Shown piece after piece: positions 23,210 through 34,044 of a stretch of DNA of 64,000 bases. Below the pieces are notes generated by a model. The model saw only the letters and a list, made by a program, of their open reading frames with translations. It did not search any database and had not been told where the DNA came from. Numbering within the stretch: position 1 is the first letter of the stretch; each line of letters starts with the position of its first letter. The translations under genes were made by a program, and so were the position numbers. This DNA is from Apophysomyces variabilis (Eukaryota; Mucoromycota; Mucoromycetes; Mucorales; Mucoraceae): the NCBI GenBank assembly GCA_002749535.1, contig MZZL01000409.1, positions 1,938,160-2,002,159 of the forward strand, in the 5' to 3' direction.

Positions 23210-24901
23210 CACTATGGGAAATTTTTCGTCGGGTTCGTCGTTAGCTAAAGGAGACCCGACGAACCCGACGAACCCGACGAAAAAACGTCTGATTTCCGAC
23301 GAACCCGACGAAGCTATCACCGTCGCAGTTACCCCCTTTCTCTCCACCTATTCCTAGCTTCTAGTATCCGTTTCTACTGATTATGCATTGTAAAGAATAA
23401 GACAGTGTAATTAAAACAGGGCAACGAATAGCTTTATTTCTTTTTCGCTTAAGCTTTTCTACACTTGTAGCAACCCGAGTGATTCGAAGCATTTGTCCTT
23501 TTTCTTCTGTTTCGTCCCTCAGTCTCTTTCGAGCTATAAACATAGAAGAACAGAGAAAGCTTAAGTCATTTAAACTGTCGTTCGAAAGTTACCAACGAAT
23601 GACACTGGAGGACACTGTTTCCCCTCTTATCTCTATACCTGGTGAATGTTGCTGCGAACTATTTCCATGTGATGTAAGAAAGAAATTTTAACCATTACTT
23701 ACCAGTATATAATCTATCTTGCTAGAACTTTATACGCTTTACTAGAAGCACTGCTCTCACGGTGCTAGCTATAGAGATGCCTGTATTCGGCATTTTACGC
23801 TAATACGATTGTTCCAATGCTTTCACAACAGGTACTGCGAGGCCAAGTAATCTTCGCACTGGTTCAGTAGACCTTGTATTTGACAAGGGCCATTCTGTCC
23901 AGGCTGTCAATGGCCTCTTCTTTCTACCAGGAATGCACGTCCTTTCAGTACATATCGGACTGGCCTTTGGCTTGCATTTATGTCCATCACCAGCTTTTTG
24001 ATCACCAGGCTGGAAATGTTACTGATAGAGATATAGCTATCAGTTATAACGCCATCGGGTATCTCCTCTTTTCGGGTTGACGACAAACTGCTTGACCAGG
24101 CCTATATTCATACCCAAGGCTTGCTTCTTTTCCAGGGCATCCGTTTCGTCCGGTGCCTTGATGGTTCTTGCGGACGAAGTTGGTAGAGCCACGTTACCAA
24201 TATCATTGTTCTCAGAGAGCAACAGAGGTAGACCTTTTCAATCTATTTTAATCTCTGTTTCGTCAGCCTTCAACTCCTCGTGCGATTTTTCTTATTCTCT
24301 AGGAGGATGTAATGCCATTGGTATCAGATGGGTTAGTCAAGATGGAAAAACATGAAGAAAAAATATTTTTGCGAGAAGTAACCGCAGCAAATTGTATGTC
24401 AGTTTCTATGTAACATCTCAGCAATCTAGTCAACGAAACACATAGCTCTTGGAGATAAATAAACGTACGCTCGCTAGAATCATAGTTTTAACTTACTGAT
24501 TCTATGTTCATACCAAAAGATTCATAAAGTGTTTTATTTTTCCTCAAACATGATAATAATGTCTTATCACAGCAACTTTTTATACACATTGATGTACAAG
24601 CTATACGGGATCTTACGTGAAGCGACAGTGTTTGCCAATGTATCTCGCGTATATACTGGGCACTACTAATGTGTACCACGGCTTTGTTGAAGGTGGGCTC
24701 GACCTGATAATCTTGAGCAAATCTAATAACCGATATAAAGGAAAAAGGAACCGTTTTTAAAAAATCTGCCTCGTCGAAAAAAATGAATAGCGGAGAGGAA
24801 TTGACTTTGTGAAAATATCTTCAATTTTTTAGACGAACCCGACGAACCCGACGCCACGACGTCGATTTCCCGACGAATCCGACGAAAAATTTCCCACAGT
24901 G
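23210..24901. mobile_element. CACTA/EnSpm-like DNA transposon with CGACGAACC subterminal arrays
   Basis: 31-bp terminal inverted repeats at 23210-23240 and 24871-24901 match at 29 of 31 positions. The left end starts CACTATGGGAAATTTTTCG; the right end, read inwards, starts CACTGTGGGAAATTTTTCG. A 3-bp target duplication AAA flanks it (23207-23209, 24902-24904). Just inside both ends are tandem CGACGAACC-type units (about 23255-23315 and 24833-24885), a typical CACTA design. The 1.69-kb interior has minus-strand frames with exon-like features (24679-24488 ending at a GTAAGT donor; 24222-24040), but no DDE transposase that I can name, so it is probably non-autonomous or carries captured sequence. 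Confidence 0.7.
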
Positions 24902-25451
24902 AAAGGTGTACAACTTTATGCTATGTCTTCTTGTTATCTGCGCTTTATTAGCGTGGAAAAAACTGGAACGCCTCTTGGAATCGTACTTTTGGTATTGAAT
25001 TTTCTTTCAGTAGAGAGGCAACGGCTACTATGTTGAGGAACCGCGACCGAATATTTGGAGCAGCTGTGTCTGACACGCCATAATTTTCGTTGTGGGGTAA
25101 ATCACATAGGTTGTGTGGGATACCTCGCTGTCGTAGTGTGACTTCCTAGTATTTGTGTTCCATGAACAGGATGGTTGGAATTTACGTGTTTCCATTTACA
25201 GTGATTATCTCTAGCTTGGAACACTAACTATAGCTCTTCTCTAAATCAGAGATCTATCACCGAGGACAAAGTCAAGGTGACACTGCTCTACTGCAGTTAT
25301 TGCACTTAGCTAAATCATACACCCATCGCCGAGAAGAATCTTCACTAACTACAAATCCCGCATAAGATCAAATAGTTATAAATAGGCAGATAAGTTAAAT
25401 AAAATAAAGATATCCACCGTCTCAAAGAATTCTATCCGTGCCATTTTCTAC

Positions 25452-26462
25452 TCACGTATAACACAGGTTGAAAAGTGTCGCGGGAACCAGTGTTTTGTGT
25501 GGTGCAATTATTCCCATGCATGCACGATAGGGATTGTCTGTGCCTGCATCTCCAAATCCGGAAACCAGTTGGCTAAGGCCATTCATGTCGGGTAGTATCA
25601 TGTAGTGTGTTGATTGTTCCGTAGCCGTTTTGAACTCTTTCATGTTTTCTTCGATAAAATATTGCTATTTGACCGTCGCGCATACTTGTTTTCGGGCTAA
25701 TATTGACGTTGAGTATTGACCCAACACGAAGCGAATAGTAGTGAAGAGTGTAGTGCTACTGATAGTCATAGACTTAATGGATGTTTCCGAGTGAGTATCC
25801 GTTGCTTTTGATCGGCTGTATGGCTCGCATGTAAACAGAAGAACGATCTCGTCTCCACAACATACCAGCGATCCTGTGTGGAGCTTGGCGACGGCGTACA
25901 GCAATCACAGCGTAAGACGGAAATCGGTATTCAGAAGGCGAATCATGTCCCGGTTAGGCTCTAAATAGTTTCAACGATCCATACGACCAGGCAAGCTTGA
26001 TAAATGCACGTCCTTAAGAACGCCAATGAATCATTGATTTATCACATTGTTTTGCAATACCGTTGCGATGATTGATTTTGCTTCTTTGTGGAGCTGCATA
26101 ATCACATCTACCGGGAGCGAGCGTGTATCGCCACGGAACCAAAGATTGATTAACAAGAGTTTGACTGTCTTAGTCTCGTACAGCCCGGTGAGGCGTAGAT
26201 CCTCTTTAATCTCATTGTGTGACAAATGTAGTTCGACAGGCTCGCATCCAAGTCCTACAGCCAAAAGAAGTGCCTTTTTCGGTTCCTGATCACACAAAGC
26301 CCGTTTACTACCTTGGCCAAAATCGAAGTTCTCCAAGTTCCTCTCCAAAAGCTCGCTTGTGGCTTTCGTCAGTATCGTTGTCCAAAATGGAAACATTCGC
26401 GTTGTGCTGTTTTTCCACATGATTTTTAAATTTATCAACGTTGGCACATCAGCTGCTTGCAT
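25452..26462 (-). pseudogene. Unknown protein in one frame with four internal stops
   Basis: From 26462 down to 25452 a single reading frame keeps protein-like composition but is cut by TGA at 26031-26033, TGA at 25971-25973, TGA at 25905-25907 and TAG at 25665-25667. Segments include WKNSTTRMFPFWTTILTKAT, LLLINLWFRGDTRSLPVDVI, NYLEPNRDMIRLLNTDFRLT, FTTIRFVLGQYSTSILARKQ and GLSQLVSGFGDAGTDNPYRA. I do not recognise the family; a transposon-encoded protein is possible. Each stop is one C-to-T change from a sense codon (CGA or CAG), as expected from cytosine deamination of a silenced repeat. Confidence 0.5.
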
Positions 26463-27182
26463 TCAACCACGGGGCACGTAAAGGAGCCGGTAATACATGG
26501 AATGCCAAGTTGGTCTAAAAATGTTGTGGTCAGTATCTTTCACACACAGCAAACAGTTAATAATATAGAAAACTAAAAAAGCTGACATTTGCCAAGGGCA
26601 ACGTTTGTTTCAATGACTTGAGCCCGACGTCGATACCTTCTCAAAGTTTCAGGTTTATTAATAACTCACCACAGACAGCGCACTGGTTGATGGGGGGTTT
26701 TTCTTTGGTCATTACTAAATCGTGTTGCAATTGAGCCAAAGTAGCCAAGCGACTTCGATCAAGTCTCAAGTATGCAGTCCGAGAAGCGATCAGAAAAAAT
26801 CCTCGCTTCGACTTCCAAAAAGACTTAAACCATTCCCTGTAGCCGAAATGGACAGTCTTGAAGCATTTATCAAAGAAACAACTGATGCCATTGAATACAA
26901 CACATTTGCTCCGGAAAAATATACCGATCGAAAGGGAACCCGGAAGCTTACCATGCTGCCCGTTTACAGCTTTCAGATGCGACACATTACCATTGACAAT
27001 CAAGCACTGGCACGTCTTCTGTTTCAAGCCGGTAGACGAGACAATCAGACGCCCGTAAACCGTTGGGAAACTCGGCGTGAGTACTTCGACTTGTTCAATT
27101 TGTTCGATATGGTTAAAATCGGTCATGCAACTATGAAAGCCTAGAAAATGAAAAGATTATATTCTGGTAACACTATGGGAAG

Positions 27183-27235
27183 TGGTTCCTGATGTACTAT
27201 TTCTCATCAAGTAAGAAATAGTACATCAGGAACCA
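27183..27235. repeat. Perfect inverted repeat (22-bp arms, 9-nt loop)
   Basis: Arms TGGTTCCTGATGTACTATTT... (27183-27204) and its exact reverse complement (27214-27235) around the loop catcaagta. It is preceded by CACTATGGGAAG (from 27172), similar to the first bases of the CACTA-like element at 23210. A partial third copy of the arm (actacatcagg) lies near 27305. Probably a small MITE end or foldback insertion in the Fanzor pseudogene. Confidence 0.6.
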
Positions 27236-27732
27236 AAGTTTCCGAGTTGACTGCAGAACGTAACATTGGTTCCCAATGGACTACTTTTTAATTAATAGAA
27301 AATACTACATCAGGTCGTATCTGAGAAGTACAAAGACCTGTTTGATCCTAAAAAGAAACCTCTCACTCCCGCCCACCTGAAAGGCAAATATGATAATGCA
27401 GTAATCTGGGGCTTCGATCCACAGTTTTAAGTGTGTTTGTGGCTGCGGATGGCAACCCTTCTTCACCGCACCGAGTTCGCACGAGCACAGCGACCGAGTA
27501 CTACTCCATCGTGGCTAAAATCGTGTAAATCAGCAGCGGAAACAGTATGTGGACGCCAAGCCTGAAACCAAAAAGCTGATCGACGATATATCATTATCAA
27601 AACGACCGACCTACAGAAGTTCACTGACTCTGTGAAGTATACTATGCAGCACTATGAAACAATTACCAAATTCTATAGCAGAGATCTGAGGTAGGATTGC
27701 TGTTATATCACCTGTTATGTAACGATAGTCTA

Positions 27733-27920
27733 CAGTGCCTCCCCGCTAATGTCAATCTTCGTTAATGTCAATCCTCGCCTATTTTCAATCATTTTGAGAT
27801 TCCCGAAAAAGAGGTTTCTATGCTAATTCAAGCCATTGCATCCTCCCGTTATTGTGACTCCCCGCCTATTTTCAATCGATAGGCTTTAACCAAGTCATTG
27901 ACACTAGCGGGGAAGCACTG
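27733..27920. mobile_element. Pogo/Fot1-like MITE (TA target duplication)
   Basis: 188-bp element starting CAGTGCCTCCCCGCTAATGT and ending with the near complement of it (read inwards CAGTGCTTCCCCGCTAGTGT). The inverted ends match at about 22 of 24 positions. It is flanked by TA on both sides (27731-27732 and 27921-27922), the signature of Tc1/mariner-type insertion. CAGTG termini are typical of the pogo/Fot1 branch. No coding capacity. It inserted into the already listed Fanzor pseudogene. Confidence 0.75.
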
Positions 27921-28326
27921 TAATAATTGTTTATGGCAATGGGACTTTTTCAGGTTCAATGCATGGTCGGGTGGCTGCCCCAACGAAAACGATAGTTAAA
28001 GAATTAAAACGTCAAGCTTTTACAAGAAAGGTAATGTTAAGATCATGCTATTTACTTCTATTTTTTTTTTTGTTTGACAGTCGCCAACCTATGTCTTTAT
28101 GGTTGATGAGTACTTAACTTCACAAATATACCCACGTTGCAAGGAAAAAAGCCTCTAAAAAAACAAGGAATGCCCGGATGTAAGCGGTCAAGAAGGCGCA
28201 GGGATACATGCTGTGTTGGTTTGTCAGAAAGAATCATGCCCGGCAAAGTACTGGAACCGCGATCATATGGCTGCCATGAATATCCGAGAAGTATTCTTAT
28301 ACATGATGAGCAATAAGGATGAATGA

Positions 28327-28860
28327 CCAACAGAATTTCAACGACGTGCTTTCAGTTGAAAACTATAGAAGAATGACTATAGTATCCCTTGTTAATACAA
28401 ACTATATCTCTAAATAACGCTAATGGTTTTTTCAAATGTTTTTGAAGGTTCCACCCAAAATTGTTTGAAGTATCGGAGAGTCAATTGTTGGAGAATCATC
28501 TAATCAAACTCTGGAAATTCGCAATAAGAGATATTGAATCAAAAGCGTGTTCTCGTTCAGGGGCAAGTGTAACTATATCACAAAGTCATAGATAATCATC
28601 TTACTAATTAGAAGATGATTCTAAACGACCCAATGGTTAAAGCTATTGAGGATACGGGAAAATATCACCAAAAATAGTGCAGCCGATTTTGTTTGTGTCA
28701 TGCAAAACGCCAGGTACCTGTATGATATATAGAGAGACAATAAGTAAAGGTTAAACCTTATTAAACATATAATATAATTTACTCCTAGCAATGAAAACAA
28801 AGTCAGTAGTAATTTTCAACGTAAATAGTTTGAACTACTGATTATTACGTCGAGACATAC
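28327..28860. other. Intergenic between Fanzor pseudogene and solo LTR
   Basis: AT-rich DNA; no gene, tRNA or clear transposon end was seen. It could contain the right end of the Fanzor-carrying element, but I could not find a matching left end. Confidence 0.3.
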
Positions 28861-29032
28861 TGTTATTGACTACTAGATTAGGATCGTAGTAGAGGATAAT
28901 AGGGCTACAATTCCAGGGTCACAATTGATACAGCTGAAAAAGAGTTCTTGTTTATTCTTCTAAGCGCAGACTAATTAAATAGCTGGCTTTCAATTCTACT
29001 TCTACTTTCTACTTTCGGCTAATTCTATAACA
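28861..29032. mobile_element. Solo LTR (TGTTAT...ATAACA), copy 2
   Basis: 172-bp relative of 13631-13792. It begins TGTTATTGACTACTAG and ends ATTCTATAACA. A perfect 5-bp target duplication CATAC flanks it (28856-28860 and 29033-29037). Differences from copy 1 are scattered substitutions and a few short insertions. The TG...CA ends and 5-bp duplication indicate an LTR retrotransposon family whose internal region is absent here. Confidence 0.8.
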
Positions 29033-30916
29033 CATACCATAGAGGCTTACGTGGTATTTAAAGTAAGCCATGGTTCCCCAACCGTCTGATCCTTGTTCTC
29101 AATGTCGTAGATTCTCTCAAGAATAAAATGATCACGGAACTTTTGTTTGTTCTACCATATCAGGTTCCTCAATACGTGAAGTCTCATCAATAGCTGTCCC
29201 GCTGTGTTCAGCAAATGAGAGTAGCACTTCCTATCTAGGAACGCTACTCATGGTGTAATCAGTCATTACAACAATAAGTGACAGAAAATTAGAAAATGAA
29301 AGACTTAAAAAATTCCATTAAATATGATCCTGTTTTGTTTATAAAGTTCGATCCAGAATGCATATCAAGGGAGAGTTTGATTGTTCTTTCTAATGAAAAC
29401 AAAGATGAATACATATTTTAGTGGTAAAGTTAACAATGAGTGTACAAAGAATTAGTATCAATAGCCCTTCTTTGAGCAGACGATAACCACGAATGATACA
29501 TCATACCTGTATCATCTCTAGATCAATTCATTGATCTCATACACACTGGTCCATCCTCGTACATCAGGTAAATGAAACCTTACTGACAGTGGCCGTCAAA
29601 TGATCACTCCCCTCTCTTTGACAGTCAAGCAATTGTTAGTGACACGAGGCATCACATACCGCACCTTCCTATTCTCTTTCTCTAGCTTTGATGGTTATAT
29701 TGTTTTTATTTGAATCCATCCTCACCTCTTGTGCAATGGGCCAAGTTTGGCAAAATTGTAGAATCCAGACCATAGGTTCGCGTGAACCGGGTGCGAAACA
29801 AAACGTTAAAGGCAAAACCTCGTTCGGATCCAGCCAGGGAAGACACTTATTTTGACAAGCACAAATATAATTCTCTCTCTCTTTCTTACGTCCACTTTTC
29901 CTTGGATTTTCCTTCAGTGGTTATCATCAATGACTGATTCCGTATTACACGGTTCCATAGACCTCCTATTGACCATTTTGTTTCCATCAGTTTATTAGTC
30001 TGTTCACTTTTGCTCTTTGCATGATTTAAGAAAAACGGACAAGTTTCAAATAGTAGAGGAGGCCACGAACATAGGTTTGTCATAAAGGCTTATCTCCTTG
30101 ACCTACAAGTGTCTTTGTATGCATTTCAGAATCAGATATTATAATCTTCTTTGACAGAAATATGAGTATCGTAGAATATAGCAGTATACTGTATGATTTA
30201 CACATGCGCGACATTTGGCACGACTCACCTGTCAAATATGTGATATCGGCTTGTGACTTACAATTCGGAAAAAGCGGTTAGGCCTACACATCTTAAAAGT
30301 CCTGTTTAGCGGGGCTTGTATGGTTTTGATAACCTTGATTTATTAGCGTAGCATAGACCGTGAAGCTTAATTTGACATCCTTATTTCAAGCATGATGCGT
30401 CTCTGTTTAAAAAAGGCTGTCCAACCTACCAGCTTAAACGATTTAATAGTATTTGCTTTTGTTAGAAAAATGAAAAACTCCTTCTTAAACTTTTAAAGGT
30501 CTTATTTATGAATGTCGAGGAATAGATCATTGAATGGCATAATGGAAACTTTGTTTTTCACGTAAAGACGACGAAGTTATAGTCTGGATACACCATCATT
30601 AATAATTAAAGAGCAATAGTTGTTCAATTACGCATGTGACGGTTTCAGATTGCCGTCATACGTTAAAAGAAACAACAGAAGTAGCAAGAACATTCTATCA
30701 CATCTATTTTGTGTTCTATTTTCTTATTATGCTCCAAGCCGTTTTTGAGTGATTCTGCTCAAGACTGACAGCTTTGATTCTGCGTTCCCATGAATGGAAC
30801 TGGCAAGATACTGTTTGCCTTTGCAAAATCAGAAAATATTTCCAACAGGAAGCAGAACGATTAAAATGAAAAGAAGGTGAGTCTTACAGAAGCGACAAGT
30901 TTTTCTTGATCAATAG
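29033..30916. other. Long gene-poor stretch
   Basis: Nearly 1.9 kb of AT-rich DNA with no reading frame longer than about 65 codons. No repeat or RNA gene was recognised. It precedes the third Fanzor copy and may include its upstream element sequence. Confidence 0.35.
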
Positions 30917-33419
30917 CCTTTATTTATCATTGCACACGTATCATGTCCAATCTTTTGCAAAGACTGCGGGCAGAGTGGTCATCCAAATAAACGATACAAA
31001 GCATGTCCATTGAATGCGCGCCATGGAAAGAAACCTGGTAAGCTAATACAGTTTTTAATCCGCAAGGCGTCTCTGATAATGTCTCTTCCTGTGTAAGTTG
31101 GAGTAAAAAGAAAATGAATGCTACAGAGGAGGCAGAGTTTTCAGCGCCAAAAAAAGGTGAAAGACAACTCTAAGCGGAGGAGACATCGAATCCAAATAAA
31201 TTCAACAACCATGATCGAGCTGCGGCGTTATCGATCATTCGAAATCTTCTTCTAAGAATTGCAGGAAATCCTCCAAAACGAAAAAGAGCGTTATCGCGGA
31301 GAAACTAAATGACAGTCTTTACGAAACTTTTACTCGAAAGTTACCAGCTTCATCTGTGCTGCGTCCAGAATTTCGAGAGATTTCCCAGGAGAATAGCGTT
31401 CGATTATCGGCCTTCCTTAGGGAAATTATCTTCCGTGCTCAGCTAGTTGTCAACTCGTACATTATTGCGAGCTGTGAGAGGCCGGTGCCTTCTTATATTT
31501 ATACTCAAAACTTCTGGTATTCGGCGTGCCAGCTTATCATGGGCACCAATATTAGCAACAACAACCCCAATTTTCCTCAAGACTTACGTGATCACTGGAG
31601 AGCGTTCTTGGATAACCATCCAAATGCTCTTTATCCTGTTAGGAATTTTTCCGGTTACAGTGATGCCCTTTCCGCGGCCTGTGTCACGTTAGCCACCACA
31701 TATTCCAACAATGTCGCTGAAAACTTTGAAGGTCGCCTAAAGTTTTATATCTCGAGACGACTTACAAAGCTTATACTTGTAAGATGAAAGCATACATAGT
31801 GCATACCTCTCAACTAACTATATATGTATAGGGCTTATCCCAAAAAAATGCAAAAGCCATTGCAGGAGACTATATTTATGAACTACTTGCTAGAGGTGAT
31901 CCTCACTGGCCTTTCGAAGATGAACTTGCCGTCTCGGACTTTGATCAGGCTGTAGAAACCATTTGTGGCGAGTTTGCGACACTAATGCCCGAATGGCAAA
32001 CAAACGCGGAAAAACTATCTGCTTTTCCAGGCAGCTACATTCCAGTGTTAGCATATATACTCACCGAATACAATCAAGAGCATGAAGAAGCAAAACAAAA
32101 ACAAAACGCTCCAAAAAACCAAGAAGCCGAAAAGGCAAAAGATAGTTTTAAGGATCTACCGCGATTGTTTTCTCTGTCTCCGTCTCCTTCAACTCATTGG
32201 AGATTTATCTGCGTTAATTCCAAGACCCTTCAACAGTTAACGAACATCAGCCATCAAAAAGACTATGATGACCAGCTTTCCCAGTTTTATCAAGGTTTTG
32301 ATTTCCACAAGCTGGGATTTGACAGGTATTTACTATGACTATTGTAGCTAAATTCTCAACAATGTTTGTTAGTCTGGAGCAGCTTATCTTCACCGATGGC
32401 TACGCGATTGACTTCCAGTTCGCTCGCGCACGAAAGACAGAGTCAGTGGTCACAGATGTCAGCCTTTCTGTTGAGGACATTGACGGTAGCCATATCTATG
32501 ACAATTTTGCACCATGTGCGGTTGATCCGGGCATCAATCAAGTCTTTACTGCTTCTTATGGCTGCGGATCAGAACCTCATGAAATAAGGAGATGCTCAAC
32601 CAAAGAATACTATGTGTATACCTGTTCGCCGAATAGACAGAATAAAATGGAGAAGGAAAAAAAGCAGCAAGGTATACAAGACATTGAAACCTCATTGGAG
32701 TCTGGAAAAACAGCGCAAATCGAAGCCTACGACGGTTATCTACGATCTATATTCGGCAATATGGACCTGCTTTTCCAGCTTTATGGTCCGCATCGAGCTG
32801 AAGCTCGATTTCGAGGATATCAAGGCGTGCAAAGAGCAAGAGAGGAAATGGTCAATATATTAGCATTTGGTGGTAAAAAGTACAACTGTAGCAGACGGAA
32901 ACGGAGGAGATCAAACAGAAAAGCCCGGAAAAGGAAGCGAAAAAATCGGAAGAAGCAGGTCAATAAAGATTCAGAAGTTGGCAATCCGTTACACCAAAGG
33001 TTAGTATTTATCTGCATGACAGTTCGTTACCTGCAGTAATTAACAGCTATTTGAGAGCCTTCGCCAGTCAAATACATCTGCCGAACGCAGTACGCTTAAC
33101 AAAACCAAGCGTTTACCTCACTGGAGGCAAAAGAAATTCACTGTTGAAAGGAAAGTGCCACTCATTGTATTTGGGGACGGGATGTTCAACAATCGATGCA
33201 ACTACAAAGGACACCGAAAGGGAGTTGTGAATATCCTATGGAGATCTTTGAAACGGAGAGAAAAGCGCGAAGAACTATTGGTGCTCACGATAGATGAATA
33301 CCTTTCTTCGCAAGTAAGTTGGAGCGATTGATAGTAATATAATGCTCACAAACGTCGTTTAGGTGTGCCATAGCTGCAGATNCGTTACGAATACGGTTAG
33401 TCCCTCTGGGGACTATTAG
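30917..33419 (+). pseudogene. Fanzor nuclease with N-terminal CCHC knuckle, truncated in the zinc ribbon
   Basis: An exon at 30917-31037 encodes a zinc knuckle CKDCGQSGHPNKRYKACPLN. The main frame follows from about 31300: VLRPEFREISQE, RPVPSYIYTQNFWYSACQLI, an intron at about 31783-31830, GLSQKNAKAIAGDYIYELLA, then a GT-AG intron at about 32325-32373. RuvC-I is FAPCAVDPGINQVFTASYGC; next come LRSIFGNMDLLFQLYGPHRA and REEMVNILAFGGKKYN. After an intron at about 33004-33047 come VPLIVFGDGMF and LLVLTIDEYLSSQ (RuvC-II Glu), an intron, then VCHSC and a TAG at 33417-33419. The second zinc-ribbon pair and the RuvC-III Asp are not found. Base 33382 is N, so the end may suffer from assembly error. 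The rest of the frame is open. Confidence 0.75.
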
Positions 33420-33570
33420 GTTTTTACGGTAAGTGTATTAGCCAATTTTTCTAGTTAGGGCTGTTTTGCTAACGTTTATCTTTCTGAGGTGATCACATCG
33501 GTAAGCTCACTATCACATTTTAATAGAGGATACTCACCGACAATTACGGGCAAATTCCTTATAACTTTTT

Positions 33571-33929
33571 AGGGAATTGCTACGAGCACTCTTTTCGCGC
33601 ACTCCCACTTTCGGGCAATCTCGCTTTCGGGCACTCTTCTTTCAAACATTCCCACTGTTCAGGTATTATTTTTTTTGCTTGTTAGCATACTTTAGTTTTC
33701 GGACATTGTCATATACACTGCTATTGGTAATGTCTCTTTGTTGCGTACCGCTGGGGTTATTGTGCCACTCTGCTTTTGGGCACTCCTAGCTTTTTGAGTA
33801 CTCCTAGCGTTTGGGCACTCCGCGCTTGACAGACATTCGTATGTTCTCTGGCATTCACTGAGTTGACTGGTAGCGGAGCCAAAATTATTGGGGGAATAGT
33901 GCCCGAAGGGAGTGCCCGTAGTAATTCCC
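33571..33929. mobile_element. MITE with 8-bp target duplication and GGGCACTC subterminal repeats
   Basis: 359-bp element. The left end AGGGAATTGCTACGAGCACTC and the inward-read right end GGGAATTACTACGGGCACTC match at 18 of 20 positions after the first base. An 8-bp direct repeat AACTTTTT flanks it (33563-33570 and 33930-33937). Many CGGGCACTC/GGGCACTCC motifs lie inside in both orientations. The 8-bp duplication suggests the hAT group. It lies between the truncated Fanzor and the Myb-like gene; it has no coding potential. Confidence 0.75.
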
Positions 33930-34044
33930 AACTTTTTTATCTGAATAAACCAGTGCTTTGAACACGTGACTGCAATCGGCTCAAAAATTTGGCGGGGACT
34001 CCCTGAGCAATTTACGGCGTGCAGTCAAAGTCGTGCTATCGTTC

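Larger units (their letters stand above)
26848..28326 (+). pseudogene. Fanzor (TnpB-related) nuclease, degenerate copy
   Basis: The N-terminal part starts at the ATG 26848 (MDSLEAFIKETTDAI, then KLTMLPVYSFQMRHITIDNQ, which I take as the conserved N-terminal segment of mucoralean Fanzors). The RuvC-I region is at about 27410-27460: IWGFDP followed by VFVAADGNPSS, with a stop and frameshift between. The last exon has VDEYLTSQIYPRC (RuvC-II Glu; the first zinc-ribbon Cys is lost), CQKESCPAKYWNRD and MAAMNIREVF (RuvC-III), ending at 28326. A TAA/TAG within the zinc ribbon and further frameshifts make it non-functional. A hairpin (27183-27235) and a pogo-like MITE (27733-27920) lie inside it. Confidence 0.75.

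Noticed and set aside
23250..24890. CGACGAACC arrays looked like a CRISPR-type or tandem repeat locus
   Set aside because: Units are 9 bp, abut each other without spacers, and sit symmetrically inside transposon inverted ends; CRISPR arrays are also not expected in a nuclear genome.
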